A program made the translations under genes and the position numbers. Positions 29,086 through 38,467 of a stretch of DNA of 41,880 nt are shown in pieces. This DNA is from Omnitrophica bacterium GWA2_41_15 (GTDB lineage Bacteria > Omnitrophota > Gorgyraeia > Gygaellales > UBA12090): assembly GCA_919902675.1 (NCBI GenBank), contig CAKKRH010000030.1, positions 1 through 41,880 of the forward strand, read 5' to 3'. The notes below the pieces were generated by a model, which saw only the letters and a program-made list of their open reading frames with translations, had not been told where the DNA came from and ran no database searches. The stretch's first letter is position 1. The number at the start of each line of letters is the position of its first letter.

Positions 29086-29784
29086 ATGTCTAATTATATT
29101 ATTGGTAAAAAAATAGGGATGACTCAGATTTACGATGAGTCGGGAAAGTTGACTCCGGTTACGGTAATTGAGGCCGGGCCATGTCCGATTCTTGCGGTTA
29201 AGGATAGGAATATTCAGATAGGTTTTGACGCGGTTAAAGAAAAAGCTTTAACTAAGCCTGTCCTAGGTATCTATAAAAAAGCCGGAGTAAGCCCGCGCAG
29301 GATGTTGAAAGAAGTCCCTAAGGTTTCCGGTCAAGAGTATGCGGTGGGAGGAGAGCTTAAGGTAGACATTTTTACTTTTGGCGAGAAAGTGGATGTTATT
29401 GGTGTTTCCATTGGTAAGGGTTTTCAGGGTGGGATGAAGCGCTGGCATTGGCAGGGCGGGCCTAAGACCCATGGTTCAACCAGTCATCGCCGGGTAGGCT
29501 CAATCGGTTCTAGCACCACTCCGGGAAGGGTCTTTAAGGGGCATCATATGCCGGGGCATATGGGAAATGAAAAGGTTACTGTCTTTGGCCTTAAGGTGGT
29601 AAAGGTAGACAGCGTGAATAATCTTTTGGCCTTAAAGGGCGCTGTGCCGGGGCCTAAAAATAATTATCTGGTTATCCGTAAGACTACTAAACATAAACGT
29701 CAGGTAATTAAGCCTATAATTGCCGAACAGAAGGCTGAGGCGGGAAAGAAAGACGCCAAGAAGCAGGCAGCGGCTAAGAAATAA
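29086..29784 (+). CDS. rplC: 50S ribosomal protein L3
   Basis: IIGKKIGMTQIYDESGKLTPVTVIEAGPC...GFQGGMKRW...HRRVGSIGSSTTPGRVFKGHHMPGHMG. Confidence 0.96.
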   Translation: MSNYIIGKKIGMTQIYDESGKLTPVTVIEAGPCPILAVKDRNIQIGFDAVKEKALTKPVLGIYKKAGVSPRRMLKEVPKVSGQEYAVGGELKVDIFTFGEKVDVIGVSIGKGFQGGMKRWHWQGGPKTHGSTSHRRVGSIGSSTTPGRVFKGHHMPGHMGNEKVTVFGLKVVKVDSVNNLLALKGAVPGPKNNYLVIRKTTKHKRQVIKPIIAEQKAEAGKKDAKKQAAAKK

Positions 29785-29842
29785 ATCAAATATCAAATAT
29801 TAAAATCTAAAATACAGACAAAAATTAAAATAAAATATCAAA

Positions 29843-30502
29843 ATGCAAAAATCAAAAAGACAATCTAAAGACAAAAAAGACATATCGGAAACCATAGCGG
29901 TATACAATAACCAGGGTAAGAAGATTGAAGAGCTTCCTTCAATCTTTAATGGTCCGCTTAAGCCCGCGGTAGTATCGCAAGCCGTCACGATGTATCTGGC
30001 CAATCAAAGACACGGGTTGGCCTCTACCAAGACAATCGGCGAAGTTTCCGGCGGCGGCAAGAAGCCTTGGAAACAGAAGGGAACAGGCAGGGCCAGGGCC
30101 GGTTCAATCCGTTCACCCTTATGGAGGCACGGAGGTGTTGTTTTTGGCCCGCACCCGAAAGATTTTCATTATACCCTATCGGCAAAACTCAGGGATGCCG
30201 CTTTACGTTCAGTCTTGAACGAAAAAAACCTAAACGGCGATATATTAGTCCTGGAAAAATTAGAAATAGCAAGACCCAAAACCAGAGAGATAAAAAATTT
30301 ATTGGAGAGTCTAAATATAAAAGCAAAAACCCTTTTGGTTTTACCGAAAGCCGATCATAACCTGAAGCTCGCGATTAAGAATATGACGGACGTAGAGTCG
30401 GTATTGGCGCAAGGCCTGAACGCGCTTGATTGCCTTAAAGCCGGAAAGATTATTTTCTCAAAAGAATCTTTAGAGTTATTGAAAAAACGGTTAGAAAAAT
30501 AA
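29843..30502 (+). CDS. rplD: 50S ribosomal protein L4
   Basis: GEVSGGGKKPWKQKGTGRARAGSIRSPLWRHGGVVFGPHPKDF. Confidence 0.96.
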   Translation: MQKSKRQSKDKKDISETIAVYNNQGKKIEELPSIFNGPLKPAVVSQAVTMYLANQRHGLASTKTIGEVSGGGKKPWKQKGTGRARAGSIRSPLWRHGGVVFGPHPKDFHYTLSAKLRDAALRSVLNEKNLNGDILVLEKLEIARPKTREIKNLLESLNIKAKTLLVLPKADHNLKLAIKNMTDVESVLAQGLNALDCLKAGKIIFSKESLELLKKRLEK

Positions 30503-30510
30503 TTAAAAAT

Positions 30511-30798
30511 ATGATGACAAATACTAATTCGTATGATATAATTAAAACTTTGTTACGCACAGAGAAATCAACTCAGTTAGAGCCAGCGAGAAAATATTTA
30601 TTTCTCGTCGATAAAAAAGCGAATAAGGTTCAAATAAAAAAAGCGGTTGAAGAAATTTATAAGGTGAAGGTTTCTTCGGTAAACACAAAGATATCTCCCG
30701 GGAAGCTGCGGGTGGTGCGCCGCGAGGCCGGTTATGAACCGGATAAAAAGACAGCCCTGGTTACCTTAAAAGAAGGCAATAAAATAGAAACTACGTAA
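30511..30798 (+). CDS. rplW: 50S ribosomal protein L23
   Basis: YDIIKTLLRTEKSTQLEPARKYLFLVDKKANKVQIKKAVEEIYKVKV. Confidence 0.95.
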   Translation: MMTNTNSYDIIKTLLRTEKSTQLEPARKYLFLVDKKANKVQIKKAVEEIYKVKVSSVNTKISPGKLRVVRREAGYEPDKKTALVTLKEGNKIETT

Positions 30799-30837
30799 AG
30801 TTTAGTTGAATAAGATATTAAGCGAGAACCAAAAATC

Positions 30838-30984
30838 AAACACTAAATCCTAAACCATAAACTCTAAACAAACTCAAAATGTCGAAAACACAAAACACAA
30901 AAACAGAAAAAAGTAATATAAATATTTCGCGTTTTGAGTTTATGATTTTGAGTTTGTTTAGGGTTTAGAATTTAGAGTTTGAGT
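30838..30984. repeat. Heptad-type intergenic element, copy F (before rplB)
   Basis: CACTAAATCCTAAACCATAAACTCTAAACAAACTCAAAATG ... TTTGAGTTTGTTTAGGGTTTAGAATTTAGAGTTTGAG. Confidence 0.75.
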
Positions 30985-31016
30985 TTTTTTAATAATAATT
31001 CTAAAGAGTAATAGAA

Positions 31017-31850
31017 ATGGGTATAAAAAAACATAAGCCGACAACACCGAGTTTAAGGTGGACGCATACATCGGATTTCCAAGAGTTAACCGCTCAGAAG
31101 CCGCATAAGCCGTTATTGAGACCGCTGAAGAAAAGCGGAGGAAGAAATGTCTACGGCAGGATAACTGTTCGCCATCACGGCGGCGGCCACAAGAGGATGT
31201 ATCGCTTGATTGATTTTAAGCGCGACCGGCTTGATGAGTTTGCCACGGTTTTAACTATTGAGTATGATCCTAACCGTTCAGGCAGAATAATGTTAATTGA
31301 ATATCCGGATCACCAAAAAAGGTATTGTATCGCTCCGTTAGAAACAAAGGTTGGGGATAAGGTCATAAGTTCCTATAAGCCTGATATAGAAATAAAGCCG
31401 GGCAATTGCCTTTCTTTAAGGCATATTCCTTTAGGGGTTCCTATCCATAATCTTGAACTTGCCAAAGGAAAAGGCGGCCAGATAGTCAGGAGCGCGGGAA
31501 ACCTGGCCAATATTACGGCAAAAGAAGGCGATATGGCCCAGGTGAGGCTTCCCTCCGGAGAGGTAAGGTTTATTAATTTAGACTGCCGGGCTACTGTCGG
31601 GCAGGTTTCTAATATAGATCATGAGTCTTTAGTCATAGGTAAGGCAGGCAGAAGCCGCTGGCTGGGAATACGGCCTACTGTTAGGGGTTTGGCAATGAAT
31701 CCGGTTGACCATCCGCATGGCGGCGGTGAAGGTAAATCCGGCCAAGGAAATCCTCATCCGGTTACTCCCTGGGGCAAACCAACAAAAGGTTTCAAAACCC
31801 GCAATAAGAACAAATATTCAAATAAATTCATCGCCAAAAAAAGAAAATAG
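31017..31850 (+). CDS. rplB: 50S ribosomal protein L2
   Basis: [28 protein letters not shown]...[33 protein letters not shown]. Confidence 0.97.
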   Translation: MGIKKHKPTTPSLRWTHTSDFQELTAQKPHKPLLRPLKKSGGRNVYGRITVRHHGGGHKRMYRLIDFKRDRLDEFATVLTIEYDPNRSGRIMLIEYPDHQKRYCIAPLETKVGDKVISSYKPDIEIKPGNCLSLRHIPLGVPIHNLELAKGKGGQIVRSAGNLANITAKEGDMAQVRLPSGEVRFINLDCRATVGQVSNIDHESLVIGKAGRSRWLGIRPTVRGLAMNPVDHPHGGGEGKSGQGNPHPVTPWGKPTKGFKTRNKNKYSNKFIAKKRK

Positions 31851-31885
31851 GCTAGCGCGTAGTAAACAGTAAAAAACATATTTCT

Positions 31886-31914
31886 CTTAACTGTTCACTG
31901 TGAACCGTTAACTA
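31886..31914. repeat. GTTCACAG-type element before rpsS
   Basis: CTTAACTGTTCACTGTGAACCGTTAACTA. Confidence 0.6.
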
Positions 31915-31936
31915 TCTGAAGCGAAGCGAGGATGTA

Positions 31937-32224
31937 ATGCCGAGATCATTAAAAAAGGGTCCATATATAGACCTAAAGTTATTAAAAAAGGTAGAAAAAA
32001 CAAGGTCCAGCGGTTCACGTCTGCCGATTAAGACTTGGTCCAGGCGTTCTACCATAAGTCCGGATTTTGTGGGTTTAACTATTGCCGTGCATGATGGAAG
32101 AAGGCACATTCCGGTATTTATCGTGGAGAATATGGTGGGGCATAAATTAGGAGAGTTTGCTCCCAGCAGAATTTTCAGGAAACATGGCGGCGTAAAGGCC
32201 AAGAAGGCCGCGGAAAAAACATAA
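31937..32224 (+). CDS. rpsS: 30S ribosomal protein S19
   Basis: [18 protein letters not shown]...[46 protein letters not shown]. Confidence 0.97.
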   Translation: MPRSLKKGPYIDLKLLKKVEKTRSSGSRLPIKTWSRRSTISPDFVGLTIAVHDGRRHIPVFIVENMVGHKLGEFAPSRIFRKHGGVKAKKAAEKT

Positions 32225-32225
32225 A

Positions 32226-32561
32226 ATGTTAGTAAAAGCAAGCGCTAAATTTATAAGGATATCACCCAGCCGTCTTCGAGAGGTAATGGATTGCGTGCGG
32301 GGAAAGAGCGTGATAGAGGCCGAAGGAATTTTGCTTAATATTGGTAAGCGCGCCAAGGGATATATTCAAAAGGTTTTAAAATCAGCGGCGGCTAACGCCA
32401 AGGTCAAGGGTTTTTCTCCGGAACAGTTATATATCTCTAAAATTAACGCTGACGCCGGTCCGATGTGGAAGAGATTTAAGGCAGCGGCTTTTGGCCGGGC
32501 ATCAAAGATACTCAAACGCACTAGCCATATTAATATAGAACTGGATCTTAAAAATAAATAA
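32226..32561 (+). CDS. rplV: 50S ribosomal protein L22
   Basis: KFIRISPSRLREVMDCVRGKSVIEA...AAAFGRASKILKRTSHINIEL. Confidence 0.95.
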   Translation: MLVKASAKFIRISPSRLREVMDCVRGKSVIEAEGILLNIGKRAKGYIQKVLKSAAANAKVKGFSPEQLYISKINADAGPMWKRFKAAAFGRASKILKRTSHINIELDLKNK

Positions 32562-32573
32562 GATAATGGGCTT

Positions 32574-32706
32574 AAACTCTAAACCCGAAATCCTAAACTC
32601 TAAACAAACTCAAAACCATAAACACAAAACTCAAAACATGTGTTTTGGATTTAGGATTTTAGCTTTTGGGTTTGTTTAGGATTTAGAGTTTAGGATTTAG
32701 GGTTTA
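32574..32706 (-). repeat. 133-bp heptad-type intergenic element, copy G (inverted copy of 3955-4087)
   Basis: Reverse complement aligns over the full 133 bp with copy A, 5 mismatches and no gaps by eye. Confidence 0.9.
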
Positions 32707-32755
32707 ATTAACAGAGTTTGCTTTAAATAATGTAGTTTACGGTAAGTGAGGGCAC

Positions 32756-33466
32756 ATGGGACATAAAGTAAGTCCGTTATTATTAAGAATAGGTTATATT
32801 GAAAATTGGCGCAGTAATTGGTTTGCCAAGAAACGGGATTATCCTAAATTTATCCAGCAGGATTATGAGATCCGTAAGCTTATAAAGAAGCGTTTTAAGC
32901 AGGCATCTGTTTCCAAGATTATAATAGAGCGGCTTTCAGATAAGCTTAAGATAAAAATACATTCCGCGCGGCCCGGATTAATTATCGGCAGGCATGGACA
33001 GGATATTGAAAGGCTGCGCCAGGATATATTGGCTTTGATTAAGCAGGAAATAACCATTGATATAGTTGAAGTTAAAAATCCCGCTATTGACGCTCAACTG
33101 GTTTCTGAGAATGTCGCTCTCCAGCTTGAGAAAAGAATCGCGTTTCGCCGGGCGATGAAGAGGTCGATTGAGCAGGCCCTGGGAGCGGGAGCAAAGGGTA
33201 TTAAGATTTCGGCTTCAGGACGGCTCGGAGGAGCCGAGATTGCCAGAACCGAGGGTTATCGGCAGGGTAAATTGCCGCTATCCACTCTAAGGGCGGAGAT
33301 TGACTATGGATTTAGCGAGTCGCTTACAACTTACGGGCTTATCGGAGTTAAAGTTTGGATATACAAAGGAGAGGTGTTTAATCCCTCCAAAGTTAAGGCG
33401 ATTATTCCTAAAACAGAAGAATTAAAACGAGATACCGAGGTGGTTAAAAATGCCGTTAATGCCTAA
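32756..33466 (+). CDS. rpsC: 30S ribosomal protein S3
   Basis: GHKVSPLLLRIGYIENWRSNWFAKKRDYPKFIQQDYEIRKLI...ARPGLIIGRHGQDIERL. Confidence 0.97.
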   Translation: MGHKVSPLLLRIGYIENWRSNWFAKKRDYPKFIQQDYEIRKLIKKRFKQASVSKIIIERLSDKLKIKIHSARPGLIIGRHGQDIERLRQDILALIKQEITIDIVEVKNPAIDAQLVSENVALQLEKRIAFRRAMKRSIEQALGAGAKGIKISASGRLGGAEIARTEGYRQGKLPLSTLRAEIDYGFSESLTTYGLIGVKVWIYKGEVFNPSKVKAIIPKTEELKRDTEVVKNAVNA

Positions 33467-33863
33467 GAGAGTAAAGTTCCGCAAGACTCAAAGAGGCGCC
33501 CGGGATGGCGTATCTACCCGGGGGTCAGAACTTAATTTCGGCGAGTATGGTTTAAAGGCCTTGGAGAACGGCTGGTTAAAAAATAATCAGCTTGAAGCTA
33601 TTCGCGTAGTTCTGGCCAGGAGGCTGCATGGCGGAGGTAAGATGTGGTTGAGGGTTTTTCCGCATAAATCCGTTACCAAGAAACCGGCGGAAACCCGCCA
33701 GGGAAAAGGCAAAGGCGATCTCGATCATTGGGTGGCGGTAGTTAAAAGAGGCAGAATCCTGGTTGAGTTAGGCGGGGTGCCTGAGGCTATTGCCCATGAA
33801 GCCTTCAGGATGTGCGCCTATAAATTGCCGTTTTCGGTAAAGCTTGTTAAGAGAGCGCATTGA
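33450..33863 (+). CDS. rplP: 50S ribosomal protein L16
   Basis: MPKRVKFRKTQRGARDGVSTRGSELNFGEYGLKALE; overlaps end of rpsC. Confidence 0.96.
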   Translation: MPLMPKRVKFRKTQRGARDGVSTRGSELNFGEYGLKALENGWLKNNQLEAIRVVLARRLHGGGKMWLRVFPHKSVTKKPAETRQGKGKGDLDHWVAVVKRGRILVELGGVPEAIAHEAFRMCAYKLPFSVKLVKRAH

Positions 33864-33890
33864 AAGTAAAAAGTTAAAAGGTAAAAGAAA

Positions 33891-34082
33891 ATGAAGTTTA
33901 AAGACATATCAAGCTTAGGCCAGCAGGAATTAATAGAAAAAGAAAAAGCCCTGAAGGAAGAGCTTTATAAATTAAATTACCAGCGTTATAGCGGGAGGGT
34001 GGAAAAACCGCATAACTTTTCTTTAATCAAGAAAGATGTTGCCAGGATAAAGACCGCGATAAGGCAGATTCGTAAACCATAA
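33891..34082 (+). CDS. rpmC: 50S ribosomal protein L29
   Basis: [31 protein letters not shown]...[12 protein letters not shown]. Confidence 0.93.
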   Translation: MKFKDISSLGQQELIEKEKALKEELYKLNYQRYSGRVEKPHNFSLIKKDVARIKTAIRQIRKP

Positions 34083-34084
34083 CT

Positions 34085-34112
34085 GTAGAGACGCACGGCC
34101 GTGCGTCTCTAC
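34085..34112. repeat. Perfect 28-bp palindrome GTAGAGACGCACGGCCGTGCGTCTCTAC
   Basis: 14-bp arms with no spacer, in the rpmC-rpsQ gap. Confidence 0.95.
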
Positions 34113-34122
34113 CCATAAAAAT

Positions 34123-34380
34123 ATGTCAGAAAACAGAAGAAAGATAAGAGTGGGAACGGTAGTCAGTGATAAAATGAAAAAGACTATTGTGGTTAAAACC
34201 GAAAGAATAACCAGGCATCCGCTGTATAAAAAGATCATTAAAAGATACGCGAAGTTCAAGGCCCACGACGAGAATAACAGCGCTAAAATCGGCGACAAGG
34301 TAAGGATCATCGAAAGCCGTCCGCTGTCCAAAGAAAAACGCTGGCGATTGGTTGAGATAATTGAAAAGGCGAAGCTATGA
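34123..34380 (+). CDS. rpsQ: 30S ribosomal protein S17
   Basis: [47 protein letters not shown]. Confidence 0.96.
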   Translation: MSENRRKIRVGTVVSDKMKKTIVVKTERITRHPLYKKIIKRYAKFKAHDENNSAKIGDKVRIIESRPLSKEKRWRLVEIIEKAKL

Positions 34381-34745
34381 TATACATGAAGACAATTTTG
34401 GATGTCGCGGACAATACCGGCGCCAAGAAGGCATCAATGATAGGCGTATCCGGCAAGAAGAATTGCCGCTTTGCCGGCATTGCCGATGTAATTACGGTTA
34501 ATATTAAAGAATCCGCTCCGAACGCCGCCGTAAAAAAGGGTGAAAAGGCCAAGGCGGTTATTGTCAGGACCACCAAGGCGATAAAGCGTCCGGACGGTTC
34601 TTACTTAAGGTTTGACCGTAATGCCGCGGTGATTGTGGATGTCCAGGGTAATCCCAGAGGCACCCGTGTTTTCGGGCCGGTAGCCAGGGAATTGCGGGAT
34701 AGAAATTTTATGAAGATTGTTTCTTTGGCCCCTGAAGTTATTTAA
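34377..34745 (+). CDS. rplN: 50S ribosomal protein L14
   Basis: [19 protein letters not shown]...[34 protein letters not shown]. Confidence 0.97.
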   Translation: MIYMKTILDVADNTGAKKASMIGVSGKKNCRFAGIADVITVNIKESAPNAAVKKGEKAKAVIVRTTKAIKRPDGSYLRFDRNAAVIVDVQGNPRGTRVFGPVARELRDRNFMKIVSLAPEVI

Positions 34746-34797
34746 CACGGATATGCGCAGGTAAAGAATTCGTACTATTTTTTGCCTAAAAAAGAAA

Positions 34798-35109
34798 ATG
34801 CTAAGAATAAAAAAGAACGACATAGTGATGGTAACTTCCGGGAAGGACAAGGGTAAGACAGGTAAGATTGTCCGCGTTTTTGCCCAGGAGTGCCGGGTTT
34901 TAGTTGAAGGGATAAACCTGGTGAAGAAGCATGTGCGTAGGACCCGGGAAGACCAAAAAGGCGGGGTTATTCAGATTGAGAGGCCGATTTCTGTTTCTAA
35001 TGTTATGCCTTTTTGTAAAAATTGCAACCGCCCGGTAAGAATAGGTGTTAATATAAATAAGGATACTACTAAATCGAGAATTTGTAGAAGGTGTAAACAA
35101 AATATATGA
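34798..35109 (+). CDS. rplX: 50S ribosomal protein L24
   Basis: IKKNDIVMVTSGKDKGKTGKIVRVFAQECRVLVEGINLVKKHVRRT. Confidence 0.96.
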   Translation: MLRIKKNDIVMVTSGKDKGKTGKIVRVFAQECRVLVEGINLVKKHVRRTREDQKGGVIQIERPISVSNVMPFCKNCNRPVRIGVNINKDTTKSRICRRCKQNI

Positions 35110-35651
35110 TACCCAATCTATTAGAAAAATACCGTAAAGAAATTGTGCCCCAGATGCAAGAGAAATTCGGATATAAAAGTCCGATGCAGGTTCCGGCGAT
35201 TAAAAAAGTGGTAGTTAACATGGGGGTGGGGGAGGCGATTGCTGATGTCAAAATCCTGGATAAGGCCCAGGAGGAGCTGGCTATGATTACCGGGCAAAAG
35301 CCGATTAGGCGCTCTGCCAAGGCCGCGATCGCTAATTTTAAGACCAGAGAGGGTGTACCTGTCGGCTGCAAGGTAACCTTAAGAAACAGGATGATGTATG
35401 AATTTCTGGATAGGTTAATTAACGCTACCTTGCCTCGAATCAGGGATTTTAGAGGCATTCCGGCAAATTCTTTTGACCGGCAGGGCAACTATAGCATGGG
35501 ATTAAAAGATCAAAGCGTATTTCCGGAGATAGATATAGACAGGCTTCCCCGGGTTCAGGGTATGGATATTACCATAGTAACCAGCGCTCGCGATAGTAAG
35601 GAGGCATACGAGCTGTTGAAGTTGTTTGGTATGCCTTTTCAGGCAAAATAA
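35106..35651 (+). CDS. rplE: 50S ribosomal protein L5
   Basis: VVVNMGVGEAIADVKILDKAQEELAMITGQKPIRRSAKAAIANFKTREG. Confidence 0.97.
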   Translation: MIPNLLEKYRKEIVPQMQEKFGYKSPMQVPAIKKVVVNMGVGEAIADVKILDKAQEELAMITGQKPIRRSAKAAIANFKTREGVPVGCKVTLRNRMMYEFLDRLINATLPRIRDFRGIPANSFDRQGNYSMGLKDQSVFPEIDIDRLPRVQGMDITIVTSARDSKEAYELLKLFGMPFQAK

Positions 35652-35672
35652 TAAAATCTGATAAGAGGCTTT

Positions 35673-35858
35673 ATGGCAAAACAATCACAAATAGCAAGAT
35701 GGAAGCGGCCGGCAAAATTCTCAACCCGTAAATACAACCGTTGTTATGTCTGTGGCCGTTCAGGCGGCTATCTTCAAAGATTTCAGTTGTGCAGGTTATG
35801 TTTCAGGGAAATGGTTTGGAAAGGGTTGATCCCGGGGGTAAAGAAGGCAAGTTGGTAG
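35673..35858 (+). CDS. rpsZ: 30S ribosomal protein S14 type Z (zinc)
   Basis: 61 aa; [26 protein letters not shown] (CxxC...CxxC). Confidence 0.96.
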   Translation: MAKQSQIARWKRPAKFSTRKYNRCYVCGRSGGYLQRFQLCRLCFREMVWKGLIPGVKKASW

Positions 35859-35953
35859 CATTTTGAGTTCATTGAGTTTGTCGAGTGCATTGAGTTTATT
35901 GAGTTGAATCAAAATAACCCGATAAACTCAAGTAACTCAATAGACAGGAGTAT

Positions 35954-36355
35954 ATGGCAAGCACAGATCCAATAGCAGATATGTTGACCGTGATTCGCAA
36001 CGCGGTAATGGCGCGTAAAGATTCTACGATAACCACGGCATCTAAGATAAACAGGGCTGTTTTAGAGATATTAAAGGCCGAGGGATATATTGAAAATTTT
36101 AAAGAGCAGGCGGCACTGAGCGCGGCTAAAACAATCAAAGTGTATTTAAAGTATAACTCTGATAAGAAACCGCTTGTGAAAGGTTTAAAGAGGGTTTCTC
36201 GCCCGGGTTTAAGGGTTTACGCTAATGCCGCCAAAATACCTTTTGTGCTAAGAGGGTTTGGCCGGGCGATAATTTCCACATCCCGCGGTTTAATGATTGA
36301 TAAAGAGGCCAGAAAGCAAAAATTAGGCGGAGAAGTCATTTGTTATGTATGGTAA
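35954..36355 (+). CDS. rpsH: 30S ribosomal protein S8
   Basis: DPIADMLTVIRNAVMARKDS...GFGRAIISTSRGLMIDKEARKQKLGGEVICYVW. Confidence 0.97.
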   Translation: MASTDPIADMLTVIRNAVMARKDSTITTASKINRAVLEILKAEGYIENFKEQAALSAAKTIKVYLKYNSDKKPLVKGLKRVSRPGLRVYANAAKIPFVLRGFGRAIISTSRGLMIDKEARKQKLGGEVICYVW

Positions 36356-36410
36356 TTAGTTGTTTGAGTTAATTGAGTCTATTGCGTTATCGAGTTAAAT
36401 TCAAGAATAA

Positions 36411-36470
36411 CTCAACAAACTCAACAAACTCAACAAACTCAACAAACTCAACAAACTCAACAAACTCAAA
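36411..36470 (+). repeat. Tandem 9-mer array CTCAACAAA x6 plus partial unit, abutting rplF start
   Basis: 60 nt of uninterrupted CTCAACAAA units ending CTCAAA, then TT-ATG of rplF. Confidence 0.95.
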
Positions 36471-36472
36471 TT

Positions 36473-37012
36473 ATGTCACGGATTGGAAAAAAAATAATAA
36501 CAGCAGTACCGGGGGTTAAGGTTACCGTAGTTGACGGTGAGGTTTCTGTGGAGGCACAGAAGGGAATGCTTAAATTCAAGATTCCCGGAAGGATAAGCTG
36601 TGAAGTCAAAGACGGCCAGGTCTTGATAAAATCTCCTTCAAACAGCATTGAAGATAAATCTTTACATGGCCTGACGCGCAGTATTATCGCCAATATGATT
36701 ACCGGCGTATCCGTCGGGTATACAAAAGAATTGGAAATTCAAGGCGTGGGTTTTCGCGCGGCGAGCGCGGGTAATATTTTGACTTTAATCATGGGTTTTT
36801 CTCATCCGGTTAGTTTTCCTATCCCCGCGGATATTAAGATTGAGACGCCAAAACCAACCCAGATTGTTGTCAGGGGTATTGATAAGCAGAGGGTTGGCGA
36901 GACGGCGGCACAGATACGCAGGGTATATCCTCCCGAGCCTTATAAGGGAAAAGGTATCCGCTATCAGGGTGAAATAGTGCGTAGAAAGGTCGGAAAATCC
37001 ACGACCAAATAA
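36473..37012 (+). CDS. rplF: 50S ribosomal protein L6
   Basis: SRIGKKIITAVPGVKVTVVDGEVSVEAQKG...PPEPYKGKGIRYQGEIVRRKVGKS. Confidence 0.96.
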   Translation: MSRIGKKIITAVPGVKVTVVDGEVSVEAQKGMLKFKIPGRISCEVKDGQVLIKSPSNSIEDKSLHGLTRSIIANMITGVSVGYTKELEIQGVGFRAASAGNILTLIMGFSHPVSFPIPADIKIETPKPTQIVVRGIDKQRVGETAAQIRRVYPPEPYKGKGIRYQGEIVRRKVGKSTTK

Positions 37013-37039
37013 TTCAAATATCAAAAATAAAATATCAAA

Positions 37040-37402
37040 ATGCGAAATACTAAAGAAACAAAAAGAACAGCCCGCCATGTCAGGATAAGGAAGAAGTTGC
37101 GCGGAGTATCAAATCGTCCCCGGCTTTGCGTGCATCGCAGCCTGAAGAATATGCAGGCTCAGCTTGTGGATGACGTTAAGTCCGTTACTATTTTATCTTT
37201 ATCCACGTTGGCTAAAGAGGTGAAGGAAAAAAATTCTTTCGGAGGAAATATCAAGGCGGCGCAAGCGTTAGGTGAAGCCCTTGCCGTTTTAGCGGTAAAA
37301 AAAGGCATCCAAGAGATTATCTTTGACAGATGCGGTTATGTCTATCATGGAAGAGTCAAGGCCCTTGCCGAGGCTTTGCGTAAAGGAGGGTTAGTTTTTT
37401 AA
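37040..37402 (+). CDS. rplR: 50S ribosomal protein L18
   Basis: [36 protein letters not shown]...[24 protein letters not shown]. Confidence 0.96.
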   Translation: MRNTKETKRTARHVRIRKKLRGVSNRPRLCVHRSLKNMQAQLVDDVKSVTILSLSTLAKEVKEKNSFGGNIKAAQALGEALAVLAVKKGIQEIIFDRCGYVYHGRVKALAEALRKGGLVF

Positions 37403-37404
37403 GC

Positions 37405-37917
37405 ATGGATTACAAGAGAAGAGAAGCTTCGGAGTTTGTGGAAAAGGTTATTAGCATTAACCGTATCACCAAGGTTACCAAGGGAGGCAAGAAAATGTCT
37501 TTTAGCGCCCTGATAGTGCTGGGTGATCCCGTTAAGGGGCGCGTAGGATATGCCTTAGGTAAGGCTAATGAGGTGGCTGATGCCATACGTAAGGGCCTGT
37601 ATCACGCCAAGAAGAACCTTTTTAAGATTAACCTCAAAGGCACGAGTATTCCCCATGAAGTGATGGGACGATACGGAGCGGCAAAGGTTTTGTTGAAACC
37701 CGCCTCCGAAGGCACCGGAGTTATTGCCGCGGGTTCAGTCAGGGCGGTCTGTGAGGCTGTGGGCATAAGAGATATTCTGGCTAAATCCCTTAAATCCAAT
37801 AATCCCATAAATGTGGTGAAAGCCACGGTAGAAGGCCTTAGGCAGTTAATAAAGGTCGATATTGAAGCGAAAGGCTGTTCGCCACAAGCGGCTGAGGAAA
37901 CAGCAGAAAGTAAATAA
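37405..37917 (+). CDS. rpsE: 30S ribosomal protein S5
   Basis: [45 protein letters not shown]. Confidence 0.97.
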   Translation: MDYKRREASEFVEKVISINRITKVTKGGKKMSFSALIVLGDPVKGRVGYALGKANEVADAIRKGLYHAKKNLFKINLKGTSIPHEVMGRYGAAKVLLKPASEGTGVIAAGSVRAVCEAVGIRDILAKSLKSNNPINVVKATVEGLRQLIKVDIEAKGCSPQAAEETAESK

Positions 37918-37922
37918 TTAAA

Positions 37923-38369
37923 ATGGCTTTAAACGCATTGATATCAGTAAAAGGCGCTAAAAAAAGAAAAAAGCTGGTAGGCCGCGGCCCGGGTTCAGGG
38001 CACGGAAAAACTTCAACTCGTGGCCATAAAGGGCAAAGGTCCCGCTCGGGAAGGGATTTTTATCTTGGATTTGAGGGGGGGCAATCCCCCCTGATTCGCA
38101 GGATTCCCAAAAGGGGTTTCAATCATCGTAAAAGAAATAACTATCAGATAGTAAATATCAACAGCTTAAATAGATTTTCCAAAGATTCGATTGTAGACGC
38201 GGCCTCACTACTCAAGAGTGGCTTAATAGAAGATGCCATGGGTTTGGTAAAGATCCTGGGAGATGGTGATTTAGCTCATCCTTTGACGGTCAAGGCCCAT
38301 AAGTTTTCTAAGGCTGCCGGCGAAAGAATAGAAAAGGCCGGAGGAAAAATAACAGTTATAGAGTTATAG
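37923..38369 (+). CDS. rplO: 50S ribosomal protein L15
   Basis: [29 protein letters not shown]...[17 protein letters not shown]. Confidence 0.96.
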   Translation: MALNALISVKGAKKRKKLVGRGPGSGHGKTSTRGHKGQRSRSGRDFYLGFEGGQSPLIRRIPKRGFNHRKRNNYQIVNINSLNRFSKDSIVDAASLLKSGLIEDAMGLVKILGDGDLAHPLTVKAHKFSKAAGERIEKAGGKITVIEL

Positions 38370-38390
38370 AGTTAAATCCAAAAAAACAAA

Positions 38391-38462
38391 CTCAACAAAC
38401 TCAACAAACTCAACAAACTCAACAAACTCAACAAACTCAATAAACTCAATAAACTCAATAAC
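38391..38462 (+). repeat. Tandem 9-mer array CTCAACAAA x5 + CTCAATAAA-type x3, abutting secY start
   Basis: 72 nt of 9-nt units ending 5 nt before secY ATG. Confidence 0.95.
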
Positions 38463-38467
38463 TCTAA

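Noticed and set aside
36411-38462. 9-nt repeat arrays as CRISPR
   Set aside because: Units are 9 nt, contiguous and without unique spacers; no cas genes. They are simple tandem repeats.
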